Assembly: GCF_000685035.1 (NCBI RefSeq)
Contig: NZ_BAYB01000058.1
Coordinates: 1 to 32,699, forward strand
DNA: 32,699 bases
Reading direction: 5' to 3'
DNA from: Paraburkholderia ferrariae NBRC 106233
Lineage (GTDB): Bacteria > Pseudomonadota > Gammaproteobacteria > Burkholderiales > Burkholderiaceae
Under the pieces are notes generated by a model. That model did no database searches. It was not told where the DNA came from and saw only the letters and a list, made by a program, of their open reading frames with translations. Position 1 is the stretch's first letter; every line of letters begins with the position of its first letter. Shown here one piece after another: positions 15,896-23,445 of the stretch. The position numbers and the translations under genes are program-made.

Positions 15896-15966
15896 GCCGC
15901 CCTGCGTAAGCCGTTCGTTCGGCGCCCCGGCAGGCTGGAGAATTTTTATCTACGCTGGCCGCCCAC

Positions 15967-16033
15967 GCTCCGCCAATTTGGAAGCAATTTCTCGCCTCGT
16001 CCAGGTAGGATTTTCTGCTTCGATTGGCGGAGC
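15967..16033 (+). promoter_or_regulatory. Structured leader of the cysteine desulfurase gene that can pair with its Shine-Dalgarno
   Basis: GCTCCGCCAAT (15967-15977) is the exact reverse complement of ATTGGCGGAGC (16023-16033). The right arm contains the GGCGGAG ribosome binding site of the gene starting at 16039. Inside the loop a second helix is possible: GAAGCA (15981-15986) with TGCTTC (16016-16021). The RNA would form an 11-bp plus 6-bp stem with a loop of about 29 bases, hiding the ribosome binding site. An AT-rich stretch at 15941-15950 could be the -10. It may be a riboregulator, or a DNA operator; see findings. Confidence 0.6.
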
Positions 16034-16038
16034 CCCTT

Positions 16039-17223
16039 ATGACGACGAATACCGAACACCTGCATTACTTCGACTACGCAGCCACCACGCCGGCCGACCC
16101 GCGCGTCATCGCGGCCATGTGCGACTGCCTTGGCGTGGACGGGGTTTTCGGCAATCCCGCATCGAGTTCGCACAGCGCCGGCACCCGCGCCCGCGCGCTC
16201 GTGGAGCGCGCGCGCCGCGAAGTGGCGGCACTGATCGGCGCGAGCGCCGAGGAAATCGTCTGGACCTCGGGCGCCACCGAGTCGAACAATCTCGCGCTCA
16301 AGGGCTACGTGGAAGGCACCGAATCGCAGCCCCTTCCGCGAGCGCACCTCGTCACGAGCGAGCTGGAACACAAGGCCATTCTCGATACGGCCGCAAGCCT
16401 CGAGCGGCGCGGCACGCCGGTCACGTACGTGCGCCCCGGCGCGGACGGCGCGATCACGCCCGCGGCCGTTGCCGCGGCGCTGCGCGAGGACACGGGGCTC
16501 GTTTCGCTGATGCTTGTGAACAACGAGATCGGCACGCTCACCGACATTGCCGCCATCGCGGCCCTCGTCCACGAGGCGGGCGCCCTGCTCCACGTGGATG
16601 CGGCCCAGGCGCTCGGCAAGACGCCCATCGACGTGAAGGCGCTCGGCATCGATTTTCTTTCGATGTCGGCGCACAAGGTGTACGGGCCCAAGGGCATCGG
16701 CGCGCTTTACGTGCGCGAGGGGCTTGCCGCGCGCATCGCGCCGCAGATGCACGGCGGCGGCCACGAGCGCGGCTTGCGCTCGGGTACGCTCGCCACGCAT
16801 CAGATTGTGGGCATGGGTACGGCCTGCGCCATCGCGGCCACCGACATGGAAGCCGACAACGCGCGTATCGCCCGGTTGGCAGCCAGGCTGCTGGAGGGCG
16901 TGGCCGGGTTGCCGGGCATCACGCTCAACGCGCGCGAAGCGCGCCGTATTGCGCACACCCTGAGCCTCACCATCGATCACGCCGGCTTCTTTCCGTTCCT
17001 GCTCGGCCCGGACTTCGCGGTCTCCACGACTTCGGCCTGCAATTCGGCAGCGGGAACGCCCTCGCACGTGTTGATGGGGATCGGCCTGAGCGCCGAAGCG
17101 GCGTCGCGCACGATCCGTCTGAGCCTCGGGCGCTTTACGAAGCCGGAAGATATCGACTTCGCGATTGCCATGCTGCGCGAAGTGGTCGAATCGCTGAGCC
17201 CGGCCACGGCCCAGGCGGTTTGA
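16039..17223 (+). CDS. Cysteine desulfurase (IscS/NifS family)
   Basis: PLP-dependent enzyme that removes sulfur from L-cysteine as an enzyme persulfide for Fe-S cluster or thio-cofactor synthesis. The 394-residue protein starts with YFDYAATTPADPRV. It has TSGATESNNLALKG and HVDAAQALGK for PLP binding, the Schiff-base Lys in SMSAHKVYGPKGIGALY (Lys213), RSGTLATHQIVG, and the active-site Cys in STTSACNSAAGTPSHVL (Cys334). No iscU, iscA or sufE neighbours are present, so this is an accessory, stand-alone copy rather than the housekeeping iscS. ATG at 16039 lies 7 bases after GGAG; TTG at 16024 is rejected because it lies in the Shine-Dalgarno arm. Translation may be gated by the leader structure. 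Confidence 0.92.
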   Translation: MTTNTEHLHYFDYAATTPADPRVIAAMCDCLGVDGVFGNPASSSHSAGTRARALVERARREVAALIGASAEEIVWTSGATESNNLALKGYVEGTESQPLPRAHLVTSELEHKAILDTAASLERRGTPVTYVRPGADGAITPAAVAAALREDTGLVSLMLVNNEIGTLTDIAAIAALVHEAGALLHVDAAQALGKTPIDVKALGIDFLSMSAHKVYGPKGIGALYVREGLAARIAPQMHGGGHERGLRSGTLATHQIVGMGTACAIAATDMEADNARIARLAARLLEGVAGLPGITLNAREARRIAHTLSLTIDHAGFFPFLLGPDFAVSTTSACNSAAGTPSHVLMGIGLSAEAASRTIRLSLGRFTKPEDIDFAIAMLREVVESLSPATAQAV

Positions 17224-17247
17224 GCGACAGATGCGCGGCGCGTCCGG

Positions 17248-17343
17248 TCAGGCGTGCTGCGCGATGGCGATAATCAGCGTCGAGACGGACAAGGCAATCG
17301 CGACGAGCGCAATCGCAATGGCAGTGTTGTTCGGAAGTTTCAT
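17248..17343 (-). CDS. 31-residue single-TM membrane peptide
   Basis: A small minus-strand frame begins with ATG at 17343, preceded by CCAGGAT 6 bases upstream, and ends in TGA at 17248. The product, MKLPNNTAIAIALVAIALSV and eleven more residues, is a Lys-anchored hydrophobic helix of about 24 residues (TAIAIALVAIAL to LIIAIA) ending QHA. It is convergent with the cysteine desulfurase, 24 bases beyond its stop. Good start site, ideal TM length and lack of charged residues argue that it is real. Function unknown; it has the form of a small membrane regulator or toxin-like peptide, with no evidence for either. Confidence 0.6.
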   Translation of the reverse strand: MKLPNNTAIAIALVAIALSVSTLIIAIAQHA

Positions 17344-17462
17344 GCTCGATCCTGGTTCAGGCCGGTACGTTACCGTCCCCCGAGCGTTCCGGATGTTAGC
17401 AATTGTCAGAAACCGTATCCGCGCTTACCGCTTGCAGCGGCTCCTGCACTCAACAACGACAA

Positions 17463-17492
17463 CGCCCCGGGGACCGCGAGGGCTCCGGGGCG
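17463..17492 (-). terminator. Hairpin downstream of glpF
   Basis: CGCCCCGG (17463-17470) and CCGGGGCG (17485-17492) are exact inverted copies. The stem extends to 10 pairs with a G-U and a G-C pair, with a 10-base loop. It lies 34 bases after the glpF stop. On the minus strand it is followed by TTGTCGTTGTTG, a poor U-tract, so it may be a weak terminator or a 3' mRNA stabiliser. Confidence 0.45.
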
Positions 17493-17526
17493 CCGGGTAC
17501 GCTAACGCATTCGGGCTCGCGCGGGC

Positions 17527-18240
17527 TTAGACCGTGTGCAGGTAGTGATAGAGCCCTGCCGCTGCCGCGCCGCCCACGAGCGGGCCGATCACCGGAATCC
17601 ACGCATAGCGCCAGTCGCTGTCACGCTTGCCCGGAATCGGCAGCAACGCGTGCATGATGCGCGGCGAGAGATCGCGCGCCGGGCTCATCGCGTAGCCCGT
17701 CGGGCCGCCGAGCGAGATGCCGATCCCCAGTACGAGCAGACCCACCGGCAGTGCATCGAGTGCGCCGAGCCCCACTTGCGGCGAAGCCAGATAGAGCACG
17801 CCGAGGATCAGGATGAACGTGCAGATCGCTTCGGTCAGCACGTTGTGCTTCACGCTGCGGATGGCGGGCGCCGTGCAGAACACGGCCAGCTTGAGATCCG
17901 CGTCTTCTTCGCGTGCGAAGTGCTGGCGATAGGCCAGCCAGACAAGCGCCGCGCCGGCCATGCCGCCCAGCATCTGCGCGGCGATATAGCCGCCCACCTT
18001 CGACCATGCGAACTTGCCCGCGAGCGCGAGACTGATCGTGACGATGGGATTCAGGTGCGCGCCGCTGAACGACGCCGTGACGTAGACCGCAACGAACACG
18101 GCCATGGCCCAGCCGAACACGATGACGATGAGATCGGCGCCGTTGCCTTTGGTCTTGGCGAGCAGCACGTTGGCGACTGCGCCGTTGCCGAGCAGTACCA
18201 GAATGGCGGTGCCGATAAATTCTGCAATGTATGGTGACAT
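17527..18240 (-). CDS. glpF: Glycerol facilitator / aquaglyceroporin
   Basis: Inner-membrane MIP-family channel for glycerol of 237 residues with six TM helices and two half-helices. The first pore motif is NPI (HLNPIVTI, residues 64-66) and the second is SPA (YAMSPARDLSPR, residues 186-188), in place of the usual NPA in both. The Arg of the selectivity filter (Arg189) is kept. Loop E has the Asp (ARD) typical of glycerol facilitators. It is the last gene of glpR-glpD-glpK-glpF and lies 99 bases after glpK. AGAGAGAC precedes the ATG at 18240. Context makes glycerol the main substrate. Confidence 0.93.
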   Translation of the reverse strand: MSPYIAEFIGTAILVLLGNGAVANVLLAKTKGNGADLIVIVFGWAMAVFVAVYVTASFSGAHLNPIVTISLALAGKFAWSKVGGYIAAQMLGGMAGAALVWLAYRQHFAREEDADLKLAVFCTAPAIRSVKHNVLTEAICTFILILGVLYLASPQVGLGALDALPVGLLVLGIGISLGGPTGYAMSPARDLSPRIMHALLPIPGKRDSDWRYAWIPVIGPLVGGAAAAGLYHYLHTV

Positions 18241-18339
18241 GATGTTGTCTCTCTGACCATGCGGCAGGAACGCTTTTACGCGTGTCCCGCCTTATGGGAA
18301 TTTATTTTTAAGTATGACTGACGAGTTTGAAATGAAAGC

Positions 18340-19842
18340 TCAGTGCGTGTCGTCCGCCCACGCCTTGGCCGCCCGTACCGCGCGCTGCCAGCCTGCGCGG
18401 CAACTGTCCACCTGCTCCTGGGCCATCGCCGCGCCGAAGCGGCGGTCGAGCTGCCACTGGCTCTTCACCTCGTCGATGTTCTTCCAGTAGCCGGTCGCAA
18501 GACCCGCAAGATACGCGGCGCCCAGCGCCGTGGTCTCGGTGATCTGCGGACGCACCACGTCCACGCCCAGCATGTCGGCCTGGAACTGCATGAGCAGGTT
18601 GTTCGCACTCGCGCCGCCGTCCACGCGCAATTCGCCGATGCTGATGCCCGAGTCGGCTTCCATGGCCGAAAGCACGTCCAGCGACTGATACGCGATCGAA
18701 TCGAGCGCCGCGCGCGCGAGGTGCGCCGCAGTCGTGCCGCGCGTCACGCCGAAGAGCGAGCCGCGGGCACGCGCATTCCAGTGCGGCGCGCCGAGCCCGG
18801 CAAAAGCGGGCACGAGATAGACGCCGTCGGTATGCGGCACGCTGGCCGCCAGCGCTTCGATCTCCGCCGCGCTCTTGATGACGCCCATGCCGTCGCGCAG
18901 CCACTGCACCACCGCACCCGCGATAAAGATGCTGCCTTCGAGCGCATAGTTCACCTCGTTGCCGATCTGCCAGGCAATCGTCGTCACGAGGTTGTTCTTC
19001 GACTCGATCGGCTTCGTGCCGGTGTTCATCATCAGGAAGCAGCCCGTGCCATAGGTGTTCTTCACCATGCCCGAGGTCGTGCACATCTGGCCGAAGAGCG
19101 CGGCCTGCTGGTCGCCCGCGATGCCGGCAATGGGAATCTTCGAGGCGAACACCGTGGTCTTCGTCGGGCCGTAAATTTCGGACGACGAACGGACTTCCGG
19201 CAGCATGCTGCGCGGAATGTCGAGTGCTTCGAGCAGATCGTTGTCCCACTCGCGCGTATGGATGTTGAAGAGCATCGTGCGCGACGCGTTCGTCACGTCG
19301 GTCACGTGCAGTTCGTGCTTCGTGAAGTTCCAGATGAGCCAGCTGTCCACCGTGCCGAATGCGAGCTTGCCCTGGCGCGCCTTTTCGCGCGCGCCCGGCA
19401 CGTTGTCGAGAATCCAGCGGATCTTGGTGCCCGAGAAGTACGAGTCGATCGGCAGGCCGGTCTTTGCGCGCACTTTCGCTTCGAGGCCCTGGGCCTTCAA
19501 CTGGTCGCAGAAGTCGGCCGTGCGGCGGTCCTGCCACACGATGGCGTTGTAGATGGGGTGGCCCGTTTCGCGGTCCCAGACGATGGTGGTCTCGCGCTGG
19601 TTCGTAATGCCGATGGCGGCGATATTGGCGCCGTTCATGCCCGCGCGCGTCACGGCTTCGGCGGCAACGCCGGCCTGCGTGGACCAGATTTCCTGCGGGT
19701 CGTGCTCGACCCAGCCCGGCTGCGGGTAAATCTGCTCGAATTCCTTTTGCGCCATCGAAACGATATTGCCCTGGCGGTCGAACAGCATCGCGCGCGAACT
19801 GGTCGTGCCCTGGTCGAGCGCGAGAATATATTGATCCTGCAT
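18340..19842 (-). CDS. glpK: Glycerol kinase
   Basis: Phosphorylates glycerol to sn-glycerol 3-phosphate with ATP, trapping glycerol that enters through GlpF. The 500-residue FGGY-family kinase shows ILALDQGTTSSRAMLFDRQG (phosphate-1 loop, from residue 6), the substrate segment IVWQDRRTADFCDQL, GTVDSWLIWNFT, AGIAGDQQAALFGQ (catalytic Asp), NTYGTGCFLMMNTG and LRVDGGASANNLLMQFQADM. ATG at 19842 is chosen to give the usual N-terminus; ATGs at 19851 and 19857 are in frame and sit on the Shine-Dalgarno. It lies 100 bases after glpD in the same direction. Confidence 0.97.
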   Translation of the reverse strand: MQDQYILALDQGTTSSRAMLFDRQGNIVSMAQKEFEQIYPQPGWVEHDPQEIWSTQAGVAAEAVTRAGMNGANIAAIGITNQRETTIVWDRETGHPIYNAIVWQDRRTADFCDQLKAQGLEAKVRAKTGLPIDSYFSGTKIRWILDNVPGAREKARQGKLAFGTVDSWLIWNFTKHELHVTDVTNASRTMLFNIHTREWDNDLLEALDIPRSMLPEVRSSSEIYGPTKTTVFASKIPIAGIAGDQQAALFGQMCTTSGMVKNTYGTGCFLMMNTGTKPIESKNNLVTTIAWQIGNEVNYALEGSIFIAGAVVQWLRDGMGVIKSAAEIEALAASVPHTDGVYLVPAFAGLGAPHWNARARGSLFGVTRGTTAAHLARAALDSIAYQSLDVLSAMEADSGISIGELRVDGGASANNLLMQFQADMLGVDVVRPQITETTALGAAYLAGLATGYWKNIDEVKSQWQLDRRFGAAMAQEQVDSCRAGWQRAVRAAKAWADDTH

Positions 19843-19874
19843 GTCTCTCATCTCCATCGTTGGTCGTTGTGATT

Positions 19875-19933
19875 CGCGCCGCGGGTAGCGGCGCGCGGGT
19901 GGGGCGAGGCCGCCGGATGCCCGGCTTTGCCCC
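19875..19933 (-). other. Two GC hairpins in the glpD-glpK spacer
   Basis: CGCGCCGC (19875-19882) pairs with GCGGCGCG (19888-19895), a perfect 8-bp stem with a 5-base loop. Next to it GGGGC (19901-19905) pairs with GCCCC (19929-19933), enclosing a GCCGG/CCGGC stem (19912-19925). They could protect the upstream or downstream mRNA and set different GlpD and GlpK levels. No U-tract follows. Confidence 0.5.
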
Positions 19934-19942
19934 GTTGGGCGC

Positions 19943-21505
19943 TTAGTGCGCGACCTTCGTGCCTTGATTCAGTGCGTCTTGCAGGCCCGGCGTCGCACAG
20001 CCAGCGGCAAACCATGCGTCGATGGCGGCCGTCTCCGCCTCCAGCGTGCCCGGCGCCACGTGCAGGCCGAGCTTCGAACGGCGCCACAGTACGTCCTGCG
20101 CGCACGTCGCCCATTCGGCATCGCGCAGGTAAAGCAGTTCTGCTTCGTAAATGCCCGGCGCAATCTCCTTGCCGAGGCCCGCGAGCGAGGTGGCATTGCC
20201 CACCAGGCGGCTTGCGCGCGTGCCGTAGGCGCGCGCATAGCGGCGCGCGAGGGGCGCGGGCAGCCAGGCGTGGCGTTTGGCGAAGTCGTCGGCAAACGGC
20301 GCAAAGCGTGCGCCGGCAATGTCGCCGCCGGGCAGCGGCTTGCCCGCCGTCCACGTGAGCGCATTTGAGCCCAGCGCGCGGCACAGCATGTCCGAAGCCT
20401 CTTCCGCGAGCTTGCGGAAGGTCGTGATCTTGCCGCCGAACACCGAGAGGAGTGGTGCGCCCTCGCCGTCGTCCAGTTCCAGCTTGTAGTCGCGCGTGAC
20501 GGCCGAGGGGTTGTCCGCGCCCTCTTCTTCGAGCAGCGGACGCACGCCCGAATAGGTCCAGCACACGTCGGCCGGCGCGATCTTGCGCTTGAAGTAGCGG
20601 TTGATCGACTCGCACAGATAGCGCGTTTCGTCGCCGTCGATGGCGACCTTCGCGGGATCGTTGCGGTACTCCACGTCGGTCGTGCCGATCAGCGTGAAGT
20701 CGTGTTCGTACGGAATCGCGAAGATGATGCGCTTGTCCGGGTTCTGGAAGATGTACGCGTGGTCGTGGTCGAACAGGCGCTTCGTGACGATGTGGCTGCC
20801 TTTCACGAGCCGCACGCCATGCTGCGCACCGCGCCCGAGCGCGCCGTGCAGCACCTCGCCGACCCACGGCCCCGCCGCGTTCGCAAGCGCGCGGGCACGC
20901 ACGTCGAGCGTCGAGCCGTCCACGCGCTGCAGCCGCGCCTGCCACTCGCCGTTCGCACGGCGGGCCGAAACGAGCTTCGTGCGCGTGAGGATGTCGGCGC
21001 CATGCTCCTGCGCGTCGAGCGCGTTGAGCACCACGAGGCGCGCGTCGTCCACCCAGCCGTCCGAATAGACGAAGCCGCGGCGGATCGAATCGACGAGCGG
21101 CGCGCCCGCCGCGTGGCGGCGCATGTCGATGCCGCGCGAGCCCGGCAGCAGTTCGCGCTTCGCGAGGTGATCGTAGAGAAAGAGGCCGACCCGGATCAGC
21201 CATGCCGGGCGCAGGTTCGGCATGTGCGGCATGACGAAGCGCAGCGGCCACATGATGTGCGGCGCCGCGCGCAAGAGCGTCTCGCGCTCCTGCAGCGCCT
21301 TGCGCACGAGGCCGAATTCCTTGTACTCGAGATAGCGCAAACCGCCGTGAATCAGCTTCGTGCTGGCCGACGAGGTATGCGACGCGAGGTCGTCCTGTTC
21401 GCACAGGAGCACGGAAAGGCCGCGCCCGGCGGCGTCGCGCGCGATGCCCGCGCCGTTGATCCCGCCGCCCACCACGAGCAGATCGTACCGATTCTGTTGA
21501 CTCAC
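19943..21505 (-). CDS. glpD: Aerobic glycerol-3-phosphate dehydrogenase
   Basis: FAD enzyme at the inner face of the cytoplasmic membrane that oxidises sn-glycerol 3-phosphate to dihydroxyacetone phosphate and passes electrons to quinone. The 520-residue protein has the FAD motif YDLLVVGGGINGAGIARDAA (residues 7-26), the family segments SSASTKLIHGGLRYLE and IIFAIPYEHDFTLIGTTDVE, VFGGKITTFRKLAEEA, and a C-terminal helical domain. The start is GTG at 21505, which aligns with MSQQNRYDLL-type N-termini and follows AGGGACAGCAG. It lies downstream of glpR in the same direction, with GlpR-like sites in between. Confidence 0.97.
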   Translation of the reverse strand: MSQQNRYDLLVVGGGINGAGIARDAAGRGLSVLLCEQDDLASHTSSASTKLIHGGLRYLEYKEFGLVRKALQERETLLRAAPHIMWPLRFVMPHMPNLRPAWLIRVGLFLYDHLAKRELLPGSRGIDMRRHAAGAPLVDSIRRGFVYSDGWVDDARLVVLNALDAQEHGADILTRTKLVSARRANGEWQARLQRVDGSTLDVRARALANAAGPWVGEVLHGALGRGAQHGVRLVKGSHIVTKRLFDHDHAYIFQNPDKRIIFAIPYEHDFTLIGTTDVEYRNDPAKVAIDGDETRYLCESINRYFKRKIAPADVCWTYSGVRPLLEEEGADNPSAVTRDYKLELDDGEGAPLLSVFGGKITTFRKLAEEASDMLCRALGSNALTWTAGKPLPGGDIAGARFAPFADDFAKRHAWLPAPLARRYARAYGTRASRLVGNATSLAGLGKEIAPGIYEAELLYLRDAEWATCAQDVLWRRSKLGLHVAPGTLEAETAAIDAWFAAGCATPGLQDALNQGTKVAH

Positions 21506-21533
21506 CTGCTGTCCCTGAAAATAAGACGAACCC

Positions 21534-21586
21534 GAAATGTTCGAATACGAAATCTAACGAACAAAATCGAAAAAGTAAAGTTCGTT
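21534..21586. promoter_or_regulatory. GlpR-like operators at the glpD promoter
   Basis: The 13-mer GAAATGTTCGAAT (21534-21546) continues as TTCG-AATA-CGAA (21540-21551), resembling the E. coli GlpR site. An inverted pair AACGAAC (21556-21562) / GTTCGTT (21580-21586) lies next to it. On the minus strand TTTACT (21579-21574), 16 bases, TTAGAT (21557-21552) is a plausible glpD promoter covered by these sites. Known: GlpR represses glp genes and is released by glycerol 3-phosphate. Confidence 0.65.
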
Positions 21587-21800
21587 TTCTGACGGGGTTT
21601 TACCTGGGTGGGTAAGCGACCGGGATGGACGAAGCGTGGGAGTCCGCCCGGGCACGAGATAAGCGCGCAAGCGCCGCCGGACGGGGATTACAGCGGGGGA
21701 AGCGGCGGAAAGCGGCACCCTGTACCACGTCGGCTTGCGTGCCGCTCAGGCCCTTGAGCGACCTGGCGAAACACGTCGTGTCACGAACCTGGGCGTGGGG
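21587..21800. other. glpR-glpD intergenic stretch without a gene
   Basis: The 361-base gap 21506-21866 holds GlpR-like sites at both ends. Open frames across the middle (for example 21625-21882 plus and 21600-21833 minus) are low-complexity, Arg/Ala-rich and lack convincing start sites. I see no gene here. Confidence 0.6.
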
Positions 21801-21840
21801 GAAATGTTCGAATCGCGCCGCCATCATGTTCAAACGAACA
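21801..21840. promoter_or_regulatory. Distal GlpR-like sites next to the glpR stop
   Basis: The 13-mer GAAATGTTCGAAT of the glpD promoter recurs exactly at 21801-21813. TGTTC-AAAC-GAACA (21827-21840) is a perfect inverted repeat of the same type. They lie about 300 bases upstream of the glpD start. A spaced pair of operator clusters could allow looping repression. Confidence 0.55.
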
Positions 21841-21866
21841 CGAAACGCGCACGCCGCGAACGCGGC

Positions 21867-22646
21867 TCACCCGGCGATATAGACCTGCGTGCCGGCCGCC
21901 GCCACGGTCTCGCTCATTTCCGGCGGCAGCGGTTTGTCGGTGAACAGCGCATGGATCTGGTTCAGATGCCCCTGCCGCACGAGCGCCGGCCGGCCGAATT
22001 TCGAATGATCCGTCACCAGATAAACGGTGCGCGCATGCTGGATGATGGCCTCGGCCACGCGTACCTCGCGCGTGTCGAAGTCGCGCAGCGTGCCGTCCAT
22101 TTCGATGGCCGAGGTGCCGATGATCGCGAAATCCACCTTGAACTGGCGGATGAAGTCGATGGCGAGCTCCCCCACGATGCCCTTGTCCCACGGCCGCACG
22201 ATGCCGCCCGTGATCAGCACCTCGCACTCGGGATAGCCGGTCATCACGCTCGCGACGTTCAGATTGTTCGTGACGACGTGCAGGCCCCGGTGCCGGTTCA
22301 GCGCCCGCGCCACCTCCTCGGTGGTCGTGCCGAGGTTGATGAAGAGCGAGGCCTGATCGGGAATGTGCGAGGCCGCGAGCGCCGCGATGCGCCGCTTCTC
22401 GTCGTGGAACATGCGCTGGCGCGCGCTGTACGAGACGTTCTCCGAGCTCGTGGGCAGGCTCGCGCCGCCGTGGTAGCGGCGCAGCAGATTCATGTCGGCC
22501 AGCCAGTTCACGTCGCGGCGGATGGTCTGCGGCGTGACGTTGAAGTGCGCCGCGAAATCGTCAACGGTCACGAAACCGTCGCGTTGCACCCACTCGAGCA
22601 ATTCCTGCTGGCGCGCATTGAGGGTGAGGCGGAGGTCTCGTGTCAT
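21867..22646 (-). CDS. glpR: DeoR-family glycerol regulon repressor
   Basis: 259-residue repressor. The N-terminal DeoR helix-turn-helix reads LNARQQELLEWVQRDGFVTV, then DFAAHFNVTPQTIRRDVNWL and RYHGGAS. The C-terminal sugar-phosphate sensor domain has INLGTTTEEVARAL, VVTNNLNVASV, LITGGIVRPWDKGIVGELAI and DFAIIGTSAIEMDGTL. The start at 22646 (MTRDLRLTLNARQ) has a modest AAGAGA before it. It is the first gene of the glp cluster. Glycerol 3-phosphate is the expected inducer, by homology. Confidence 0.95.
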   Translation of the reverse strand: MTRDLRLTLNARQQELLEWVQRDGFVTVDDFAAHFNVTPQTIRRDVNWLADMNLLRRYHGGASLPTSSENVSYSARQRMFHDEKRRIAALAASHIPDQASLFINLGTTTEEVARALNRHRGLHVVTNNLNVASVMTGYPECEVLITGGIVRPWDKGIVGELAIDFIRQFKVDFAIIGTSAIEMDGTLRDFDTREVRVAEAIIQHARTVYLVTDHSKFGRPALVRQGHLNQIHALFTDKPLPPEMSETVAAAGTQVYIAG

Positions 22647-22724
22647 GGTCTCTTGTCGGGGGACGCGGAATAGCTGTCCCTATTGTAAGGGGTGTCGCGG
22701 GCCAGGATAAATTTCGTCACCCCG

Positions 22725-22752
22725 GCGACGGATTTTCCGCGCACCCGCCGTT
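22725..22752 (+). promoter_or_regulatory. Candidate ECF-type promoter 1 (GCGACGGATT-N14-CGTT)
   Basis: GCGACGGATT (22725-22734), 14 bases, CGTT (22749-22752), followed by AAAG. The same element with the same spacing occurs at 25158-25185. CGTT is a common -10 of ECF sigma factors. It lies about 72 bases before the YXWGXW gene that heads the sigma-factor operon. Autoregulation by the ECF sigma encoded here is inference. Confidence 0.6.
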
Positions 22753-22757
22753 AAAGA

Positions 22758-22802
22758 GAAAACCCGGAAAAAAACCGGAGAAAAACCGGGGCGCGCGCCC
22801 CG
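22758..22802 (+). repeat. AAACCGG direct repeats and a 16-base palindrome in the leader
   Basis: Three imperfect A-rich repeats ending in CCGG (22758-22789) are followed by CGGGGCGC-GCGCCCCG (22787-22802), a perfect palindrome able to form a 6-bp GC stem. Both lie in the predicted 5' leader of the YXWGXW gene, before its GGAG. Function unknown. Confidence 0.6.
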
Positions 22803-22823
22803 CCCACCGCACGGAGAAACACA

Positions 22824-23114
22824 ATGCACAAGAACACCATGAGGCGCCTCGCCGTAGCCGCGCTTGCCGCGCTCGCGACCACGGCGGCGCTCGCCCAGGA
22901 AGTCATCGTCGCCCCGCCGCCGCCGCGCGTGGAAGTCGTGCCGCCGCCGCGCGCCGGCTACGTCTGGGACCCGGGCCACTGGCGCTGGCAGCACGGCGCC
23001 TACGTGTGGATCGGCGGCCACTGGCAGCGTGTGCACGAAGGCTATCACTGGGTGCCCGGCCACTGGGTCCAGCACGGACCGAACTGGCGCTGGGTCGAAG
23101 GACATTGGGCCTGA
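22824..23114 (+). CDS. Exported YXWGXW-repeat protein
   Basis: 96-residue secreted protein. A signal peptide (MHKNTMRRLAVAALAALATT, cleavage near ALA-QE at 24-25) is followed by a Pro-rich linker (APPPPRVEVVPPPRAG). Then come aromatic repeats of the YXWGXW type (YVWDPGHWRW, YVWIGGHWQR, YHWVPGHWVQ, WRWVEGHWA). Trp and His dominate the mature part. The family (PF12779) has no well-defined function; periplasmic or surface location is likely. GGAG lies 7 bases before the ATG. It heads a unit with a small lipoprotein and an ECF sigma gene, and has a lipoprotein paralogue at 27926. Confidence 0.88.
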   Translation: MHKNTMRRLAVAALAALATTAALAQEVIVAPPPPRVEVVPPPRAGYVWDPGHWRWQHGAYVWIGGHWQRVHEGYHWVPGHWVQHGPNWRWVEGHWA

Positions 23115-23145
23115 GCGGGCCGCCTGCGCGCCGCTGGAGCATGAC

Positions 23146-23250
23146 ATGAGAACCCTTCTGATCCTCGCGTTGAGCGCGGCCATGCTGTCGGGCTGCATCG
23201 TGGTGCCCGAGCGGCCCGCGTATTACCATCCGGCGGTCGTCGTATATTGA
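23146..23250 (+). CDS. 34-residue lipoprotein
   Basis: A tiny plus-strand gene with GGAG 8 bases before its ATG. The product MRTLLILALSAAMLSGCIVV (plus 14 residues) has an n-region Arg, a hydrophobic core and a lipobox LSGC with the lipidated Cys at 17. The mature peptide would be only 18 residues, Pro/Tyr-rich (PERPAYYHPAVVVY). It lies 31 bases after the YXWGXW gene. Similar short CVVxPxRP lipoproteins are common near such genes. Function unknown. Confidence 0.75.
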   Translation: MRTLLILALSAAMLSGCIVVPERPAYYHPAVVVY

Positions 23251-23445
23251 ACCCTCGCGACCCCATTTATACCGCCATGCACGGCTACCGGCTCCCTGTA
23301 CTCGCCGGGGCCGCCGCAGCCGCATGGCCGCACGACAAGAAAAGCATGTGGCCCGACAGCGTCGCGCACGCGCCCAGCCGCCTCGCCCCCCGGGCGACGG
23401 CGGCCCTGCGCGCCGGGCCCCTCTTCAGCCAGGGAGTGGACGAAC

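Noticed and set aside
16039..17223. Housekeeping iscS of an isc operon
   Set aside because: No iscR, iscU, iscA, hscBA or fdx genes nearby; better called an accessory cysteine desulfurase.
21600..21882. Possible small genes in the glpR-glpD gap
   Set aside because: Frames on both strands are Arg/Ala-rich, lack good ribosome binding sites and overlap GlpR-like sites.
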